From Rhyacophila brunnea (lineage: Eukaryota; Arthropoda; Insecta; Trichoptera; Rhyacophilidae), in NCBI GenBank assembly GCA_022495005.1, contig JAGYXB010001071.1, positions 248,001-312,000 of the forward strand: a stretch of 64,000 bases of DNA, given 5' to 3'. How positions within the stretch are numbered: position 1 is the stretch's first letter; each line of letters starts with the position of its first letter. This document shows positions 37,299 through 49,009 of this stretch, piece after piece. Both the position numbers and the translations under genes were made by a program. Below the pieces are notes generated by a model. That model was not told where the DNA came from and made no database searches. It worked only from the letters and a program-made list of their open reading frames with translations.

Positions 37299-37304
37299 AG
37301 TACT

Positions 37305-38074
37305 AGTTCCATTTTTTTTTTAATAAAAAGTATGTATTGTATTTTTTTTGTGTATTATAATTGTTTTCCTCCATCCAATCATCAATGTAGTATATGTATT
37401 TATATTCTATATTCGATCACTAAAAAACTGCCACGATATGGTTGGCATTACAAACATATTACAATATTAGTTTTTAAAAATAGTTATTTACCTGATAACA
37501 GCAAATATCATATCAGACAAGTCCATCCAAGCACACGAGATATCAAAACACACCAACTTTTAAAATGTACAAAATACACCAAAACACTTGTCGCCGTTCA
37601 ACTCAGTCCGCTATTGTCATACACAATTAACTGAAAAATATTGTCACTTTACTTAACACGAAATAAATTCGATATTTAATTTCTCTTATCGAAACTAGTT
37701 CATATGATATCATAATCTATTATGTATTTCACACTCTATCGAGTGCAACACAGAACCACGTTACGACATTTCGATAAGACAAGTATCGAATATCAATCCA
37801 ATGAAGAACTACGATTAACACTCGCGGTTATTATAATATATACCGGCAAACTTTAAGTCAATGATTCAATAATTGCCATATTGATAAAAATGTAATGTTT
37901 TTGCTGATTCCCTTATATAAACAAAAATTCTATCATATTATATTAAGTTTTCTCGTATATTTTCTATATGAATATATTACTGTCCCTTCAAATAAAATAT
38001 ATAAAAACCATAGCCTCGATATAGCTACTAGATAATATTATCATCATTAGAAATAACACATTTTAGAATACCGA
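37305..38074. other. Stretch with an unrecognised 121-codon frame
   Basis: The plus-strand frame 37269-37634 begins inside the SINE head and continues with no domain I recognise (some His/Lys/Thr-rich sequence near its end). Its overlap with the SINE argues against a real start. The rest is AT-rich. Confidence 0.35.
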
Positions 38075-38082
38075 TAACCTTA

Positions 38083-38648
38083 CAGTAGCAAAGGGTGGAG
38101 GTAGGCTGCTAAGATGCACCATAAATAGTGAACATTAAACATTGTTAGTCATACGTATTTGTTTATATTGAACTAAGACTACAATTTACAGATATTATTA
38201 GTTTTAACAAATCAATTAAGCCCTGTCTAAACCAAACTATAATAGTTTTGGTATACTTTGGGCGACACGACAAAATTGTGTACACTTTTTCATTCATACT
38301 CATTTCTTTTCGTTGGATTAAGTATACATATTACACATATTGTTGTTTTTCATTCATTAAGCCCTGCCTAAACCACACTTTAATCGACAAAAAATATTCT
38401 ATTATCTGTACCAAAGTTATGTATGATTTAATTGTATAATTTAAGATATTCTATAGTTAAACAAATATTTTTTCACTATTATCATCTACTATGGCTTGGA
38501 TTAGGCAGGGCTTAATTTAATTTTAAAAACTAACCAACATCATCTGTAAATTTTAGTATTATTTCAATGCAAATGCATATGACTGACAAAGTTTAGTGTG
38601 CACTATTTATGGAGTATCTTAACAGCCTACTTCTAGCCTTCGTCACTG
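38083..38648. mobile_element. hAT-like MITE with nested MITE, copy 1
   Basis: The outer ends are inverted. The left CAGTAGCAAAGGGTGGAGGT with CATAAATAGTG mirrors the right CACTATTTATGGAG and CCTTCGTCACTG, with arms of about 110 bp. Flanks TAACCTTA (38075-38082) and TTACCTTA (38649-38656) form a 7-of-8 TSD. CAGTGGC-type ends plus an 8-bp TSD fit hAT. A second element (38220-38511) sits inside. A second copy without the insert is at 60281-60538. Confidence 0.8.
38216..38515. mobile_element. MITE with TTAA flanks nested in the hAT-like MITE
   Basis: GCCCTGTCTAAACCA (38220-38234) faces TGGATTAGGCAGGGC (38497-38511). Each end is bordered by TTAA (38216-38219 and 38512-38515), which could be a piggyBac-type TSD or part of longer ends. 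A third, direct copy of the left end (TTAAGCCCTGCCTAAACCA, 38357-38375) lies in the middle, so the insert may be a dimer or two nested copies. Confidence 0.7.
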
Positions 38649-38659
38649 TTACCTTATCT

Positions 38660-39785
38660 ACCTGGATCTCATCACATCACCAATATATAATCAAAAATCA
38701 GCTCGTACTTTGGAATACAACTGAAGTCAAAGTTAGTATCTCGAAAAATCAAAATATACAAAAAACTGCTGACGTCAGTTCTCACATATTGATTGATCAT
38801 AACTATGGGAGATAAAAAACATTTTGAGAGTATTTTTGTAATAGTAATTTTGGAAACTTAACACAGGTAATCTAAAGTAATCAACATTTTCAACTAATAT
38901 CGGTTAGTTATGTCTAACAAATGATTTTTATAAAGGACCTGAGAGCTTTTTTAATGCCAAACTATTGCCAACTGGTTTTATGGGTATTGAAATGTCCGAG
39001 TTGGGATGGTTTGAATACCTTATCCCAAGATATGCATATAATGGGGATCGGAGTGACAACTATATGATGAACATAGAGTTGTTTCACGACGAATAATGGT
39101 AATGATTATTGTTATTTTTATAATCGACCATAAATTTTTTAATAAAACTGAAATTTAATTAATATAAAACACAATCATTATTTAGCACTCGTTCTTCATA
39201 ATTTTATAATGATCAGTACTAGTTTATTCTGCTTTAAAAATCTTTTTCATTTATTGAAAGGTAAATTAAATTTACTTTTAACTAAGTCATTTATAAGATT
39301 TATATATTGCTTATGTATGTAATAAATACTATTGTCTTTAATTTAGTTAGTACAAATAATAGCCGTTTGATCGTATATTTTGTATCAGTTGAGAATATTT
39401 CCTTGAAGCTGATGAAAGCGGTTGGGATCATTTTTAAATTATGTAAAATAAGTACATACTTACTACATAATGGTCAACGTATAAGAGGACGACGCCCCAT
39501 TTCATGACTTACGAACATATTTGATTAGTAAGAGTGCAGGTCTACCGAAAAATTCTGGGTAGAAAATGTTACGATAGGAATATGATAAGAAGAATAAGTG
39601 TCACAGAGTGTGTTTTATTTTAACCAATAAATGTCAGTTAACACCATTAGATAACTATAACTGCTTGTAATTGTACTAAGGAATTAACCCAATTAATCTT
39701 AGAGTTACACTTTTTTTTCATCTATATCTTTATGATATCAATCGTTAGCCATTCAATCACAACCGGTATATGAAGAGAAGTACAC
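38660..39785. other. AT-rich stretch, nothing recognised
   Basis: Frames at 38609-38815 (overlapping the element end) and 39307-39507 have no recognisable domain. Confidence 0.4.
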
Positions 39786-39794
39786 AAAATGGAA

Positions 39795-40022
39795 TTTTTA
39801 CAGACCGGAGCGCTCGATATTTTTTTGAAAATATTAACATATTTAACTAATTTTGTGTATAATATTATAAAACAATAAATTAATTATATACAAAAGTCAA
39901 TGAATTTATTGGCTTTTTAATAATTTCAGAACAGGAACACAATATTTTTTTTCACGAGACGGAGCGATAATTTCGGAGATTTCACGTACCGGAACTGCGC
40001 TCCGGTCCAGTTCGAGCCCTGA
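39795..40022. mobile_element. Small inverted-repeat element with hAT-like right end
   Basis: CAGACCGGAGCGCTCG (39801-39816) is mirrored by GCGCTCCGGTCCAG (39997-40010), followed by TTCGAGCCCTG. Read inward from the right the end is CAGGGCTCGAACTGGACC, a hAT-style terminus. The left boundary and TSD are unclear. The GC-rich ends contrast with the AT-rich middle. Confidence 0.5.
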
Positions 40023-40029
40023 TTTAGAG

Positions 40030-40455
40030 TAATAATACGTCAGAGTTCCTAAAGTTATAACACTGCACGCCCATGTTTTGAATTCATATATATATATATA
40101 TATTGATTATAATTTCATCAACTGGGACCTATATACCAACAATTCATTATTGGTATCTTATTTTGTATGAAGTGAAATATTATGTATAGTAGAACAGTCC
40201 ATATTTATGTTGTATAATGGTAACTCAATACCTTTATATAGTATAACTACACCTGAATCTATATAAGACGTTATTATATTATATTCACTATACAATTTAA
40301 AGGGAAAGATTACTGATTTCTGATCATTTCTTTCATAGTTGGCTCTTGGGGTTTGAAAAAAAAGGAAAAGGGCTGTTATTTATTTCGCACACATCAATAT
40401 AAAAGCAGCATCCATAATCCAGATGGTGAACTTTTGTATACACTCGAAGTCATAT
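40030..40455. other. AT-rich stretch with a TA microsatellite
   Basis: A (TA)n run lies at about 40087-40103. No gene was recognised. Confidence 0.45.
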
Positions 40456-40559
40456 ATGATGTTTGTATATGTATTCACCAATACAAACAAAACAAAAATC
40501 ACTGACTTATGATAATAAAGTTTGCCGGTACATTTTCTGGTATGCACTCACTCTTTATA

Positions 40560-40790
40560 GTGTTTATGTCGACGCGCGGGCAAGACGAAAACCCGATCGC
40601 CTACCTAGCCGAGCGCATTCGCAAGTATTACTGAAGGTAGCCACTGAGGCCGTGCAGCCGCACTGCCTTCGACCGCTGAAGGACAGTCTTCGGAGTAAGA
40701 GGAGGTGGTGGCTGGCAGCAAAAAGGTGTTTTGTTTTTTTTCTTCGCGTCTATTCGCCGGCCGATTAAGCATTCGCCGTATTAAGCCCCG
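40560..40790 (+). other. GC-rich island in AT-rich DNA
   Basis: About 200 bases (GTCGACGCGCGGGCAAGACG onward to CGCCGGCCGATTAAGC) are much richer in G+C and CpG than anything else within 10 kb. The plus frame 40463-40768 runs through them (…RARRKPDRLPSRAHSQ…). It is Arg-rich and not a family I recognise. A CTTTATAGTG element precedes the island. Possible identities are a first exon or 5' leader, a promoter or CpG cluster, or a horizontally acquired or transposon fragment. Confidence 0.35.
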
Positions 40791-40794
40791 TTTA

Positions 40795-42540
40795 TAGACT
40801 CAGTACCAGATCAGTACCCTTTCAATCACAAGCTATATTCATAATTAACTATCAATAAATTTCCTTAATTTCTATGAACTTTAAATCATATTAAATTGTT
40901 TATATCTATTAGTATAATATGTATTTATTATTATCATTGCAACGTTGTAAAAAATGTATTGAGGTTGCTAAGCCAAAAATGACAATTTTTAAATATAAGT
41001 ACAGAAAATTAAAATAAAAACTTGATTGTGTTCGTCATATACCAGAGCACCTTTAAGACGATGAAGATAGAATTTTAAATAATCTAACCCGATAAACTCA
41101 TTTTTTCCCAAATTTATAATCAATTAAATTTTATTATACTGCGATAGTTGAATTCATAAAACTTCAGATAATAAACCGAGGATTGTTGTATTTTAAAATG
41201 TAATTATTTTATGTGAATGTAAATAACTTTAAAAAACATTACATTAGTAAAACTGTACTGAATAATGTCGTCATTTAAAGATAATAATAATATAGTGATG
41301 ATAAATAAATTAAAATTAAAAAATCATATTGTAAAATTAATTGAATTATTTCATTTTATCAAACGTTACTGTGAAATAAAAACAATACAAAGATCTATTT
41401 TTACTGTTGGGTGATCTAAGATTATAGAAACAATATCAGGTAGTTTTACTTTTCTACAGTAAAAATATTCAATATGACGTGAATAATACAATATTAAAAC
41501 TCTGTGAATTCAAATATTACTGTATTTTTACTGATGAACATCTTAAGCATGTAAGCGTATAAAATAAACTCTATTTATAAAGAATATTGAATACAAATAA
41601 ATAGAATTCGTGCATTTCAAATACTGTTATATTTTGATAAAGTGTCCGAACGTGGGTGTTTTAACATTATCACATTAAAATACATTATAATATTATCTCC
41701 TAAGGATGTGACTGAAAAGCAACAAGGGTGCATGTTGCTTCATTCTGTTATGAAGCAGTATGTAAATAACTGGTATATCCGTAACATATGACATGTGTTT
41801 ATATGATTTAATGAAATTTTAGTGGTCTTTCAGTGTCATGCATCATATCCTGTCATATAATTTTAGTCAACGGGTACTGATTAGATAGTGCGCTATGTGA
41901 ACAGAGCGTTTTATCGATGCAATTATTTGGTCAACATGCATAGCCCGAGCAAGTCAGTGCGATGATACCTAAACTTTCTTATGCATTATTAATTATTTAA
42001 ATTGATCAAAATAACATTTTTTGTAATTATCATAAGAATTTACAATGTACAGGATGGAGTGTAAAATTAATAATGTTATTCCTATCAATTTATATTAATT
42101 AAGTGCATCTGTATAGCTTTCATTATTACGTATGCAATGCATACAATTATTATTATATACATACCAGAAGAGCTTCTGTAAACAATACCACATTATATCT
42201 AGTGAAGCATAATGCATATTTTTTTATGGTTTTGAATCATTTTTTTTATCAATCCTATTATTTTTGACTGATTTTTTTATTTTCACAGATATTTCGATTT
42301 ATAAATCTACATTCAATGCACTATCTCACAAACGAACACAGTACAATAAACCAAGGTGAGATATAATACAAAAAAATGAGATATAAAAAAATATTATCAT
42401 TGTACATTCATAATATGGAGTATGTTTTTTCGTCCGAAACTAAATTATACGGGATTTTCATTATAATTATTATTAATATGAATGATTTAAATGTATAAAA
42501 TAAATTGAAATACTTTTATCGACTTATTCAGGACACAACC
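40795..42540. other. AT-rich stretch, nothing recognised
   Basis: No frame above 60 codons or matched repeat ends was found in this interval. Confidence 0.4.
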
Positions 42541-42544
42541 CTTA

Positions 42545-42724
42545 TAAGTACAGTAAGTGAAGTGCATAAGGCGCTGGCTTTCTATCCGGGAGCTCCTGGT
42601 TTGATTCCCGGTGAGGTTAAAATATATTTACTTAATCCAATATACAAATTCCTGAAGCCTGGGAGTTTTGCCACTGTGATTTGGTTTCATGGCCTGTTTT
42701 GGTGGTTAACAAAGAAATAAATAA
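42545..42724 (+). repeat. tRNA-derived SINE, family 2, full-length
   Basis: The head (AAGTGCATAAGGCGCTGGCT, then GGTTTGATTCCCGGTGAGG as B box) is followed by a body with GAAGCCTGGGAGTTTTGCCA and GGTTTCATGGCCTG. It ends in an (AAAT)n tail at about 42711-42724. The 5'-most bases are degenerate relative to the 28546 copy. The 71-codon frame over it is a shadow. Confidence 0.8.
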
Positions 42725-42729
42725 ATAAT

Positions 42730-43995
42730 ACAATGAGTTTTTGGTTTTTGCAATATGTACCGTTATTACAATAGCGGTAGAGTTTGTTTTCCATCTACAT
42801 TCATTTGTTGAATAAACTCATAATTTCCGATGTCTATGTACAGGGTCGTTTTCCAGGCCTATTGTATTACTAATACGCTGCGAAGAGAAAAGTATGGAAT
42901 ATTTTTTTTAATAAACTTATTACTTTTTATGTTCGGTAGTATGTATATTTATATAACTGAGACAATCATTTGAATCAGGAGATCATAAAACCGAAACGTT
43001 TATCAAAGTACAGTTAACTGTTAGTAGTAAACGCAAATTACATATAATTTTTGAATCTACCTACCGAATGAATGCTGTAACTTTTCCGCCCAACTGTGCA
43101 GGCTCACTTGTTTTATGGATGTGATGAATAAAAGGCCAAAAAACGCAACAAAGCGGTCGAGGAAGATATTGTGTGAGTGGAGAGGCCGTTCGGACTTGTG
43201 ACCAGTACTTCAGTTATCTGAATTTCTCTTGCAATTTTCTGTGACCCTGATACTTTTTTATTAACCACTAATTAAATTAAACTAATTATGTAGTGTACCG
43301 AATCGATTAATAATCATTAGATACATCATTTGATTAAACTTTAATTAACGTGGTCGTTAGATAGTAAAATAGTGGCACTTTCATTTGGCAAATAAATTAA
43401 ATACGTATATACTCACATAAGAGTATGTTATGTTATCTTTATTTATGTTTCAATTTCTATGGCCATGATACTTCATTATAAATCTGTTCTTAGTCTATGA
43501 AGACCTTTCTAATCATTTTTCGTTTCAGTATTTTTTTATACTTTTAATACCAGTGTTACGATATATCTCTTCGGAAAGTAATAATTGTTTCCTCAATCCA
43601 ACAACTTAAAAAAAAGCTTATTGATATTACAGATCTATTTATATGTATCTACTTTATAAAAAAAATTTACATTCTAACATGTTAATTTAAATATTGTGGT
43701 TAATAATTTAGATATTACAAATAATTTTTTACAACAATATAATATTATGCATGAACCAAAAGTTTATAATAGAACTTGGGGGAGTCTTATCAACTGTTTA
43801 TATTCAAATTTCTAATAGTAATTTCTCAACGTTTTTAGTATTGTGGAAGTAACCAAGAAAGTTTTGACTTTCCTTCTTATGTGCGAATGATGTAAGTGAA
43901 TTTTTGTGATTCTTTATCAAATATTATAAATAATAATTATTAGATGTATGGCTGCTTATCTAGATACTTGCAATCATAGTCCGTTTATAGACGGT
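42730..43995. other. AT-rich stretch, nothing recognised
   Basis: A GC-richer patch at about 43080-43210 (GCAACAAAGCGGTCGAGGAA) lacks a repeat partner or a convincing frame. Confidence 0.4.
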
Positions 43996-44008
43996 AATAA
44001 GCTATATA

Positions 44009-44262
44009 AGTGGTTCACAAGCATAGTGAACCAAGTCCATTCTGGTTATTTTTGAGTAAGCTACGTTCAAAGATAATATTTGAGTATTTCTAATTCTGTA
44101 AGGGTATGATTATAATTTTTAAGTGTAATTTTGAGTATATTTAAGTTATTATATAAGGGAAATCATCCCTTAGAGAATAGGAAATACTCAAATATTATGT
44201 TTGAACCTAGTTTACTCAAAAATAACCAGAATGGACTTGGTTCACTATGCTTGTGAAAACCC
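44009..44262. mobile_element. Hairpin MITE with ~80-bp inverted repeats
   Basis: The left arm (GGTTCACAAGCATAGTGAAC, CAAGTCCATTCTGGTTATTT, TTGAGTA...) is mirrored from about 44185 to 44262 (TACTCAAAAATAACCAGAAT, GGACTTGGTTCACTATGCTT, GTGAAAACC). Arms are near-identical, with an AT-rich ~90-bp centre. Flanking TATA-like words on both sides are compatible with a short AT-rich TSD, unproved. There is no coding capacity. Confidence 0.8.
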
Positions 44263-44516
44263 ATATAATAATATTTTGTATTTTTTTTTTTGTTTTATTC
44301 CGGAACAAACCAAACGAATTTCGCGTTCAATATGATTGGTGTTTGTGATCGATACAGGTGATAACGACCTGATGTTTACTACAAATTTCAAAATTCAAAA
44401 TAACCCGCAGTCAAATTTGATTATTTATTAGTCTTAGTAACTCTTTTCTTTAATATATTTGAGGTCTGTCTACATATAGAACGTTTACACCTCCTTCCTA
44501 CCTCCTTCACCATCGT

Positions 44517-44600
44517 CATCGTAGTCTAAAGTATAAGGCACTGGCTTATCATGTAAAAGCTATGGATTTGATTCCAGGTAAATAAATTTATTTGAGTTTC
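44517..44600 (+). repeat. tRNA-derived SINE, family 2, head only
   Basis: ATCGTAGTCTAAAGTATAAG, then GCACTGGCTTATCATG and B box GGATTTGATTCCAGG, align to the heads of the other family 2 copies. The body is not recognisable. It is an old or truncated insertion. Confidence 0.6.
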
Positions 44601-44934
44601 TTACGGGCGTTACTGTAACTGTTTCACTTTATAATACTACTGTTTTACTGAAACTCATTGCTTATAATATTTATTACTTATATAATATACAACTATAATC
44701 ATACCTAATTATAGTATCAAGACGATAAAATAACATATTAATTATAATTTCGATGATAACATGAATAGAGAGGCGGCATTTAAATAATATGTAGACTAAT
44801 AGATTCATGTGGGTAGTAAAACATTTGTTCGAACTAAAAGTTGTCTGTTTATCTATTATTATATTACATGTTTTTTTTTTTTTTTTAGAATTATTAATAA
44901 CCATGTCCTTGCTTTTTCGTACAAGGTGGTTGTT

Positions 44935-45073
44935 AGTAATTTTGAACAATCACAAACACCCAGGCTTTGAGAAAAACATATAAATGTTTTTTTTTTGTCA
45001 TGACCGGGAATCGAACCCAGGAACTCTCGGGTGGAAGGCGAGCGCCTTACCAACTGCACCACGAAAGCCGCCT
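44935..45073 (-). repeat. tRNA-derived SINE, family 2, with well-kept head
   Basis: On the minus strand GGCGGCTTTCGTGGTGCAGT, then TTGGTAAGGCGCTCGCC, an anticodon-loop word CTTCCAC and a strong B box GGGTTCGATTCCCGG form a tRNA-like unit (45000-45073). It is followed by an A-run and AAGCCTGGGTGTTTGTGATT, the family body. The head is the best match to a tRNA of this family, but the A-run and body show it is a SINE. Minus frames here are shadows. Confidence 0.8.
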
Positions 45074-45079
45074 ATATTA

Positions 45080-46140
45080 CATGTTGTAATTATTGTAATG
45101 TAAATAATAGTTTTTTTTGTATAATAAACTAGTCGATATTCAATATGTGTTCGTTATAATATTTTAACATGTTAACAGCTTTTATTGAAAGACGCTATAG
45201 TTTATCAACATAAAATCCAGTTTTTATTAATCTTAAACGTTTTAATGAACATGTCCGACAAAACTTCTAATTAAATTTATATTGGTAGTAAAAATGGTAA
45301 TAAAATTTAAAAAAAAAGAGCGGCTAATGAACGTTGATCACACTGGTTTAGTTCTAAAGTCTACAAACTATTCAATGTAAAGAATGGATAATGTTTTTAA
45401 ATATTTGCAGGAATTTTACTTAAGAGCATACTTCAGTGAAACGGCAAATAATTTTCAACAATAGGTGGAACGTAATTTTGCACTCGTTGCCAATCGGAGA
45501 GCGATAACCGAGCTGGGAGCATGTCAATTTGTCTTATGATGGCGTCGGAGGAATATATTCTTAAATCGCGTAAAGATGGCTAAAAAAACATTAGGCATTT
45601 ACTCGAAAAACAAAACATGTCAATGAATATATTATTATTATTACTAATATAACAATAAACATAAGATTAAATGGACGGATGTTGAATTTTTAAGAAAAAT
45701 TATGTTTTGTTCGTCACGCGTCGTTTACACAATCTGCGCGTCACGTGGTCACGATTTTTTTAGACTGTAGGCTGAACACCTTACCATCCAGCATGACATA
45801 GCAGGAAATCATTCATTTATAACTGCAATGTATATTGCAACATAATATTGTTAAAATTGCAAAACAAGCGATTTATGTGAGTCATTCAAATTTCAACAGA
45901 AAGATAATTTAGCAAAATATTATAATATTTTAATTAATCAATAATATCGCAAATTAAGAAATAATGCTATGTAAGCTTATCATGATATGCACAAAAGTTG
46001 TTTGTATGAAAATCAATCTTGCTCAATTATTAAAACTGCATAATTGTTCTAATTAAAATCAATTGTTTATAATTTACGAAACGAATCATGCATTCATTGC
46101 ACAATAAACCTCATAAGCATGATTATCAAAAATATTCCAG
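45080..46140. other. AT-rich stretch, nothing recognised
   Basis: A modestly GC-richer segment at 45465-45560 has no partner or domain. Confidence 0.4.
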
Positions 46141-46176
46141 TAGTTGATAGCAGCATTTTCTATTGTATCGAATCAA

Positions 46177-46218
46177 TATAAAACACTCAGTAGAAGAAAG
46201 CAACATCGTCATTCAGTT
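46177..46218 (+). promoter_or_regulatory. Candidate TATA plus initiator core promoter
   Basis: TATAAAA at 46177-46183 is followed by TCATTC (46209-46214) and TCAGTT (46213-46218). Both fit the arthropod initiator TCAKTY, 34 and 38 bases downstream of the TATA start. The spacing is slightly longer than the usual ~31. The following ~70 bases are GC-richer, as in a 5' leader, but no clear CDS or splice donor follows. It could drive a nearby gene, an LTR element, or be chance. Confidence 0.3.
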
Positions 46219-46224
46219 ATCAAA

Positions 46225-48795
46225 GAGTTAGCCGTAAGGTTATCGTTTCGCTTCGCCCGGTCGATCTCGTAATCCATCATAACACATACTCGTGATTTCA
46301 CTCATCTAAATTATAATCTGTAAACTTATCTATAATAAATAAATTGATATTAATTTGGAAGGAGATAATAAAACCAGGGTTCATTTCATTCACGCACCAA
46401 ATTCTGAGATTCATTTGGGAGTCAAACCAACCTACCCTCCGGTTCCCTATTCCATCTCACTTCCGTAAAGACCATGCCTCAGCTGAAGTATAGCCTTAAG
46501 GGAAATTTAAAATGAATATAATTTAAATTAAATAAATTTTGAAACAAACAATATCTATGATTTCATTGAGCTACTGATATTGACAGCATCCTCAGCTTAC
46601 ATACCTATCCTCAGAATGATGTATCGATAAGATGTTACTCATTATTAATTGCAACATTGTTTTAAACATGATAAAACGAATATAATATAATTAATCGTCA
46701 CAATAAAATTTTGATCTTAAGTTTATCAACAGACTTTCTAATAAAAACAATCGTAATTCACTGTTTCAGAAGACATTCTACCACTCGACTATCGCAGGTA
46801 TTTTTATTTAAACGACGATTAAATTATTATTATTACTAGTATAATATTGTTTTTGAATAAATTATATTTAAAATAAATATTATTTTTGAATAATGACTAT
46901 ATATATCTTAAATTACACATAACTAGTCAAAATTATATCAATCTAAAAGTTAGTATAATAATAATAATTGCATCATCATTTCATAATATAAAACTGAAGC
47001 AAAAAAACAAAACTTTCATTAGGTTTACACTGGCACATGGATTGAAAACTGTCGAAATCCATATTGTGTTGTAATATCGATAATGGTGATCATTTTAAAT
47101 AATGTTGTTTAGATTTAATATGATAATATTAACTGTAAATAAATATTCAAAGTTAAACTAAAAACAGTCAGTAAACTGAATTACTCTTAGCGGCCACTGA
47201 TCCGTTGAACTTCGCCGGCGGATTATAAATTTATCATTGTTTTATTCAAATGGAAACAGTCGGAATACTATTTAAAGGGTTATTAAATTTCGATTTCTAA
47301 ATCTCGTATTAAAATGAAAATATAATAATATTACATAATAATTATTTTCAGTCACTGACTATCGTTATTTTTATGAACAGTTTCTATTATGCTCCAGTTT
47401 TTCCCGATATCAATGAGTCCTGGCGCATTTTTGATTTGATCACTTCAGTTTATGTGTGATTTCCGTTTCCTCTATTTTCATTAACACTATCAATTTTTAT
47501 GATATATTCATTACAAGCTATAAACTCATTTTTTTGGCAAAGCTGAAAACCTGAGAAATCGGGAGCATCAGTTGTCTATTTTTACAAGGTGCACGACTAA
47601 CCTGCCATTGGTGGTGCCAATTGGGAGGCCAATAACTTTGTTCAACCAATTTGCTTCGTATGATATATTTCAACTACGAGAGTACGATTATAATAAGTAG
47701 GCGTTGTTTTATAAATTCTAAAAATAGGGTCCAGTTAGCTCATTCGGTATATTGTTCCATGCTTTATCATTTTTATACCTATTTACTTTTTATATTATCC
47801 TTGTGATAATGCATATATTTCTTTCTTATTTACAATGTTTTAATACTACTCGTATTTCTTTGTTTTTAAATGTCATGTTGGGTACGTCTTAAATTTATGA
47901 TTTGTAATGGATCTATATTTATATTGCATAATAATATATGAAAACCCCGAGCGTACTATTTTAGACTAAATTAAATACATAATTAAATAACTTTAAATTA
48001 TTTAATTATTATATGTATAAAATGTTATAAAAACCACAATCTTACGAGAAATACTATTTAATATGAAATAATATTAATAAGATGATTACCTAAGTGAATA
48101 ATAAACTATTATTTTTGAATTGAAGTAGGTTTTGATAATACAATGTTTAAATATATATATATATATATTGCATTACGCTAGAGATAATCTTGCAATGAAA
48201 TAATAATTATGTATGCAAGCATAACATATTTAGACTCTTACATATGTAATATATGACGTATATTATGTATTATTCTCAAAGCGGAGCTTCATATCTTGTC
48301 AATTTATACTTCCTTATACGCCCATATATGAAAACAAGCTTTTGATATAAAGTCGAATTACCGACATAATCTTACATCAATTGAGTGCATTAAACGTCTT
48401 TCATGGCATTAAAAGTCCCCTTTAAAAAGCATTCATTGTTATGATGCATTTTGTGAATAACTTTTGAAACATCTGCATATTACAACCATGTATAATTCAT
48501 CAATATTTCTACAATATTATAAGAAGGATTAAATAATATAATTTGAGTAATAGTAAGTACCAAGAGATAAGCGAATCTGAAAATCTAATATTTTGATGAA
48601 ATAGATAAGTATTAATATCAATGAGACAAAAAGTACACACCATAAGTTTTGATACTGGCTACAAATAAACCTGCAAAGTAGAATGACGTCATTGAAATGC
48701 AGGCAATTTAATCATTAATGTTAGAACTTTCCTTCAGCTTTAGTTTCATATTAAATAAAAGCTCTGTCTTTATAAAAGATTCAATATTTTTAGTA
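46225..48795. other. AT-rich stretch, nothing firm
   Basis: At 47722-47765 GTCCAGTTAGCTCATTCGGT resembles an A box and may be a SINE scrap. A (TA)n run occurs near 48154-48169. The frame 46886-47074 is composition-driven. Confidence 0.35.
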
Positions 48796-48804
48796 TTCAG
48801 TGCG

Positions 48805-49007
48805 TCTATTCTATACACAAGGCGGCTATCGTCGATAGTTTATCATATTTATGTTATTGTTACTCTTGGGTGTGTTAACTTTTGGAGCGAGATAGATAGT
48901 TTTGATAGTTTAGACGGCTAATTTATTGTAAAAATTAACTTCTCAATACATAAGTATGATAAACTATCGTCGATAGCCACCGATATCCGCGTTGTGTATA
49001 GAATAGA
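48805..49007. mobile_element. Hairpin MITE with CTATTCTATACACAA ends
   Basis: CTATTCTATACACAAGGCGG with CTATCGTCGATAGTTTATCA on the left mirrors TGATAAACTATCGTCGATAG and GCGTTGTGTATAGAATAG on the right, with arms of about 40-50 bp. The word CTATCGTCGATAG is itself palindromic, so each arm also folds on its own. No TSD was found. The 67-codon frame inside (48718-48921) is not considered real. Confidence 0.7.
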
Positions 49008-49009
49008 GG

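Noticed and set aside
37269..37634. 121-codon plus-strand gene
   Set aside because: It begins within the head of a SINE and has no recognisable domain or supporting context.
45000..45073. Functional tRNA gene (Gly/Glu type)
   Set aside because: It is followed by an A-run and the same body (AAGCCTGGG...) as other family 2 SINEs.
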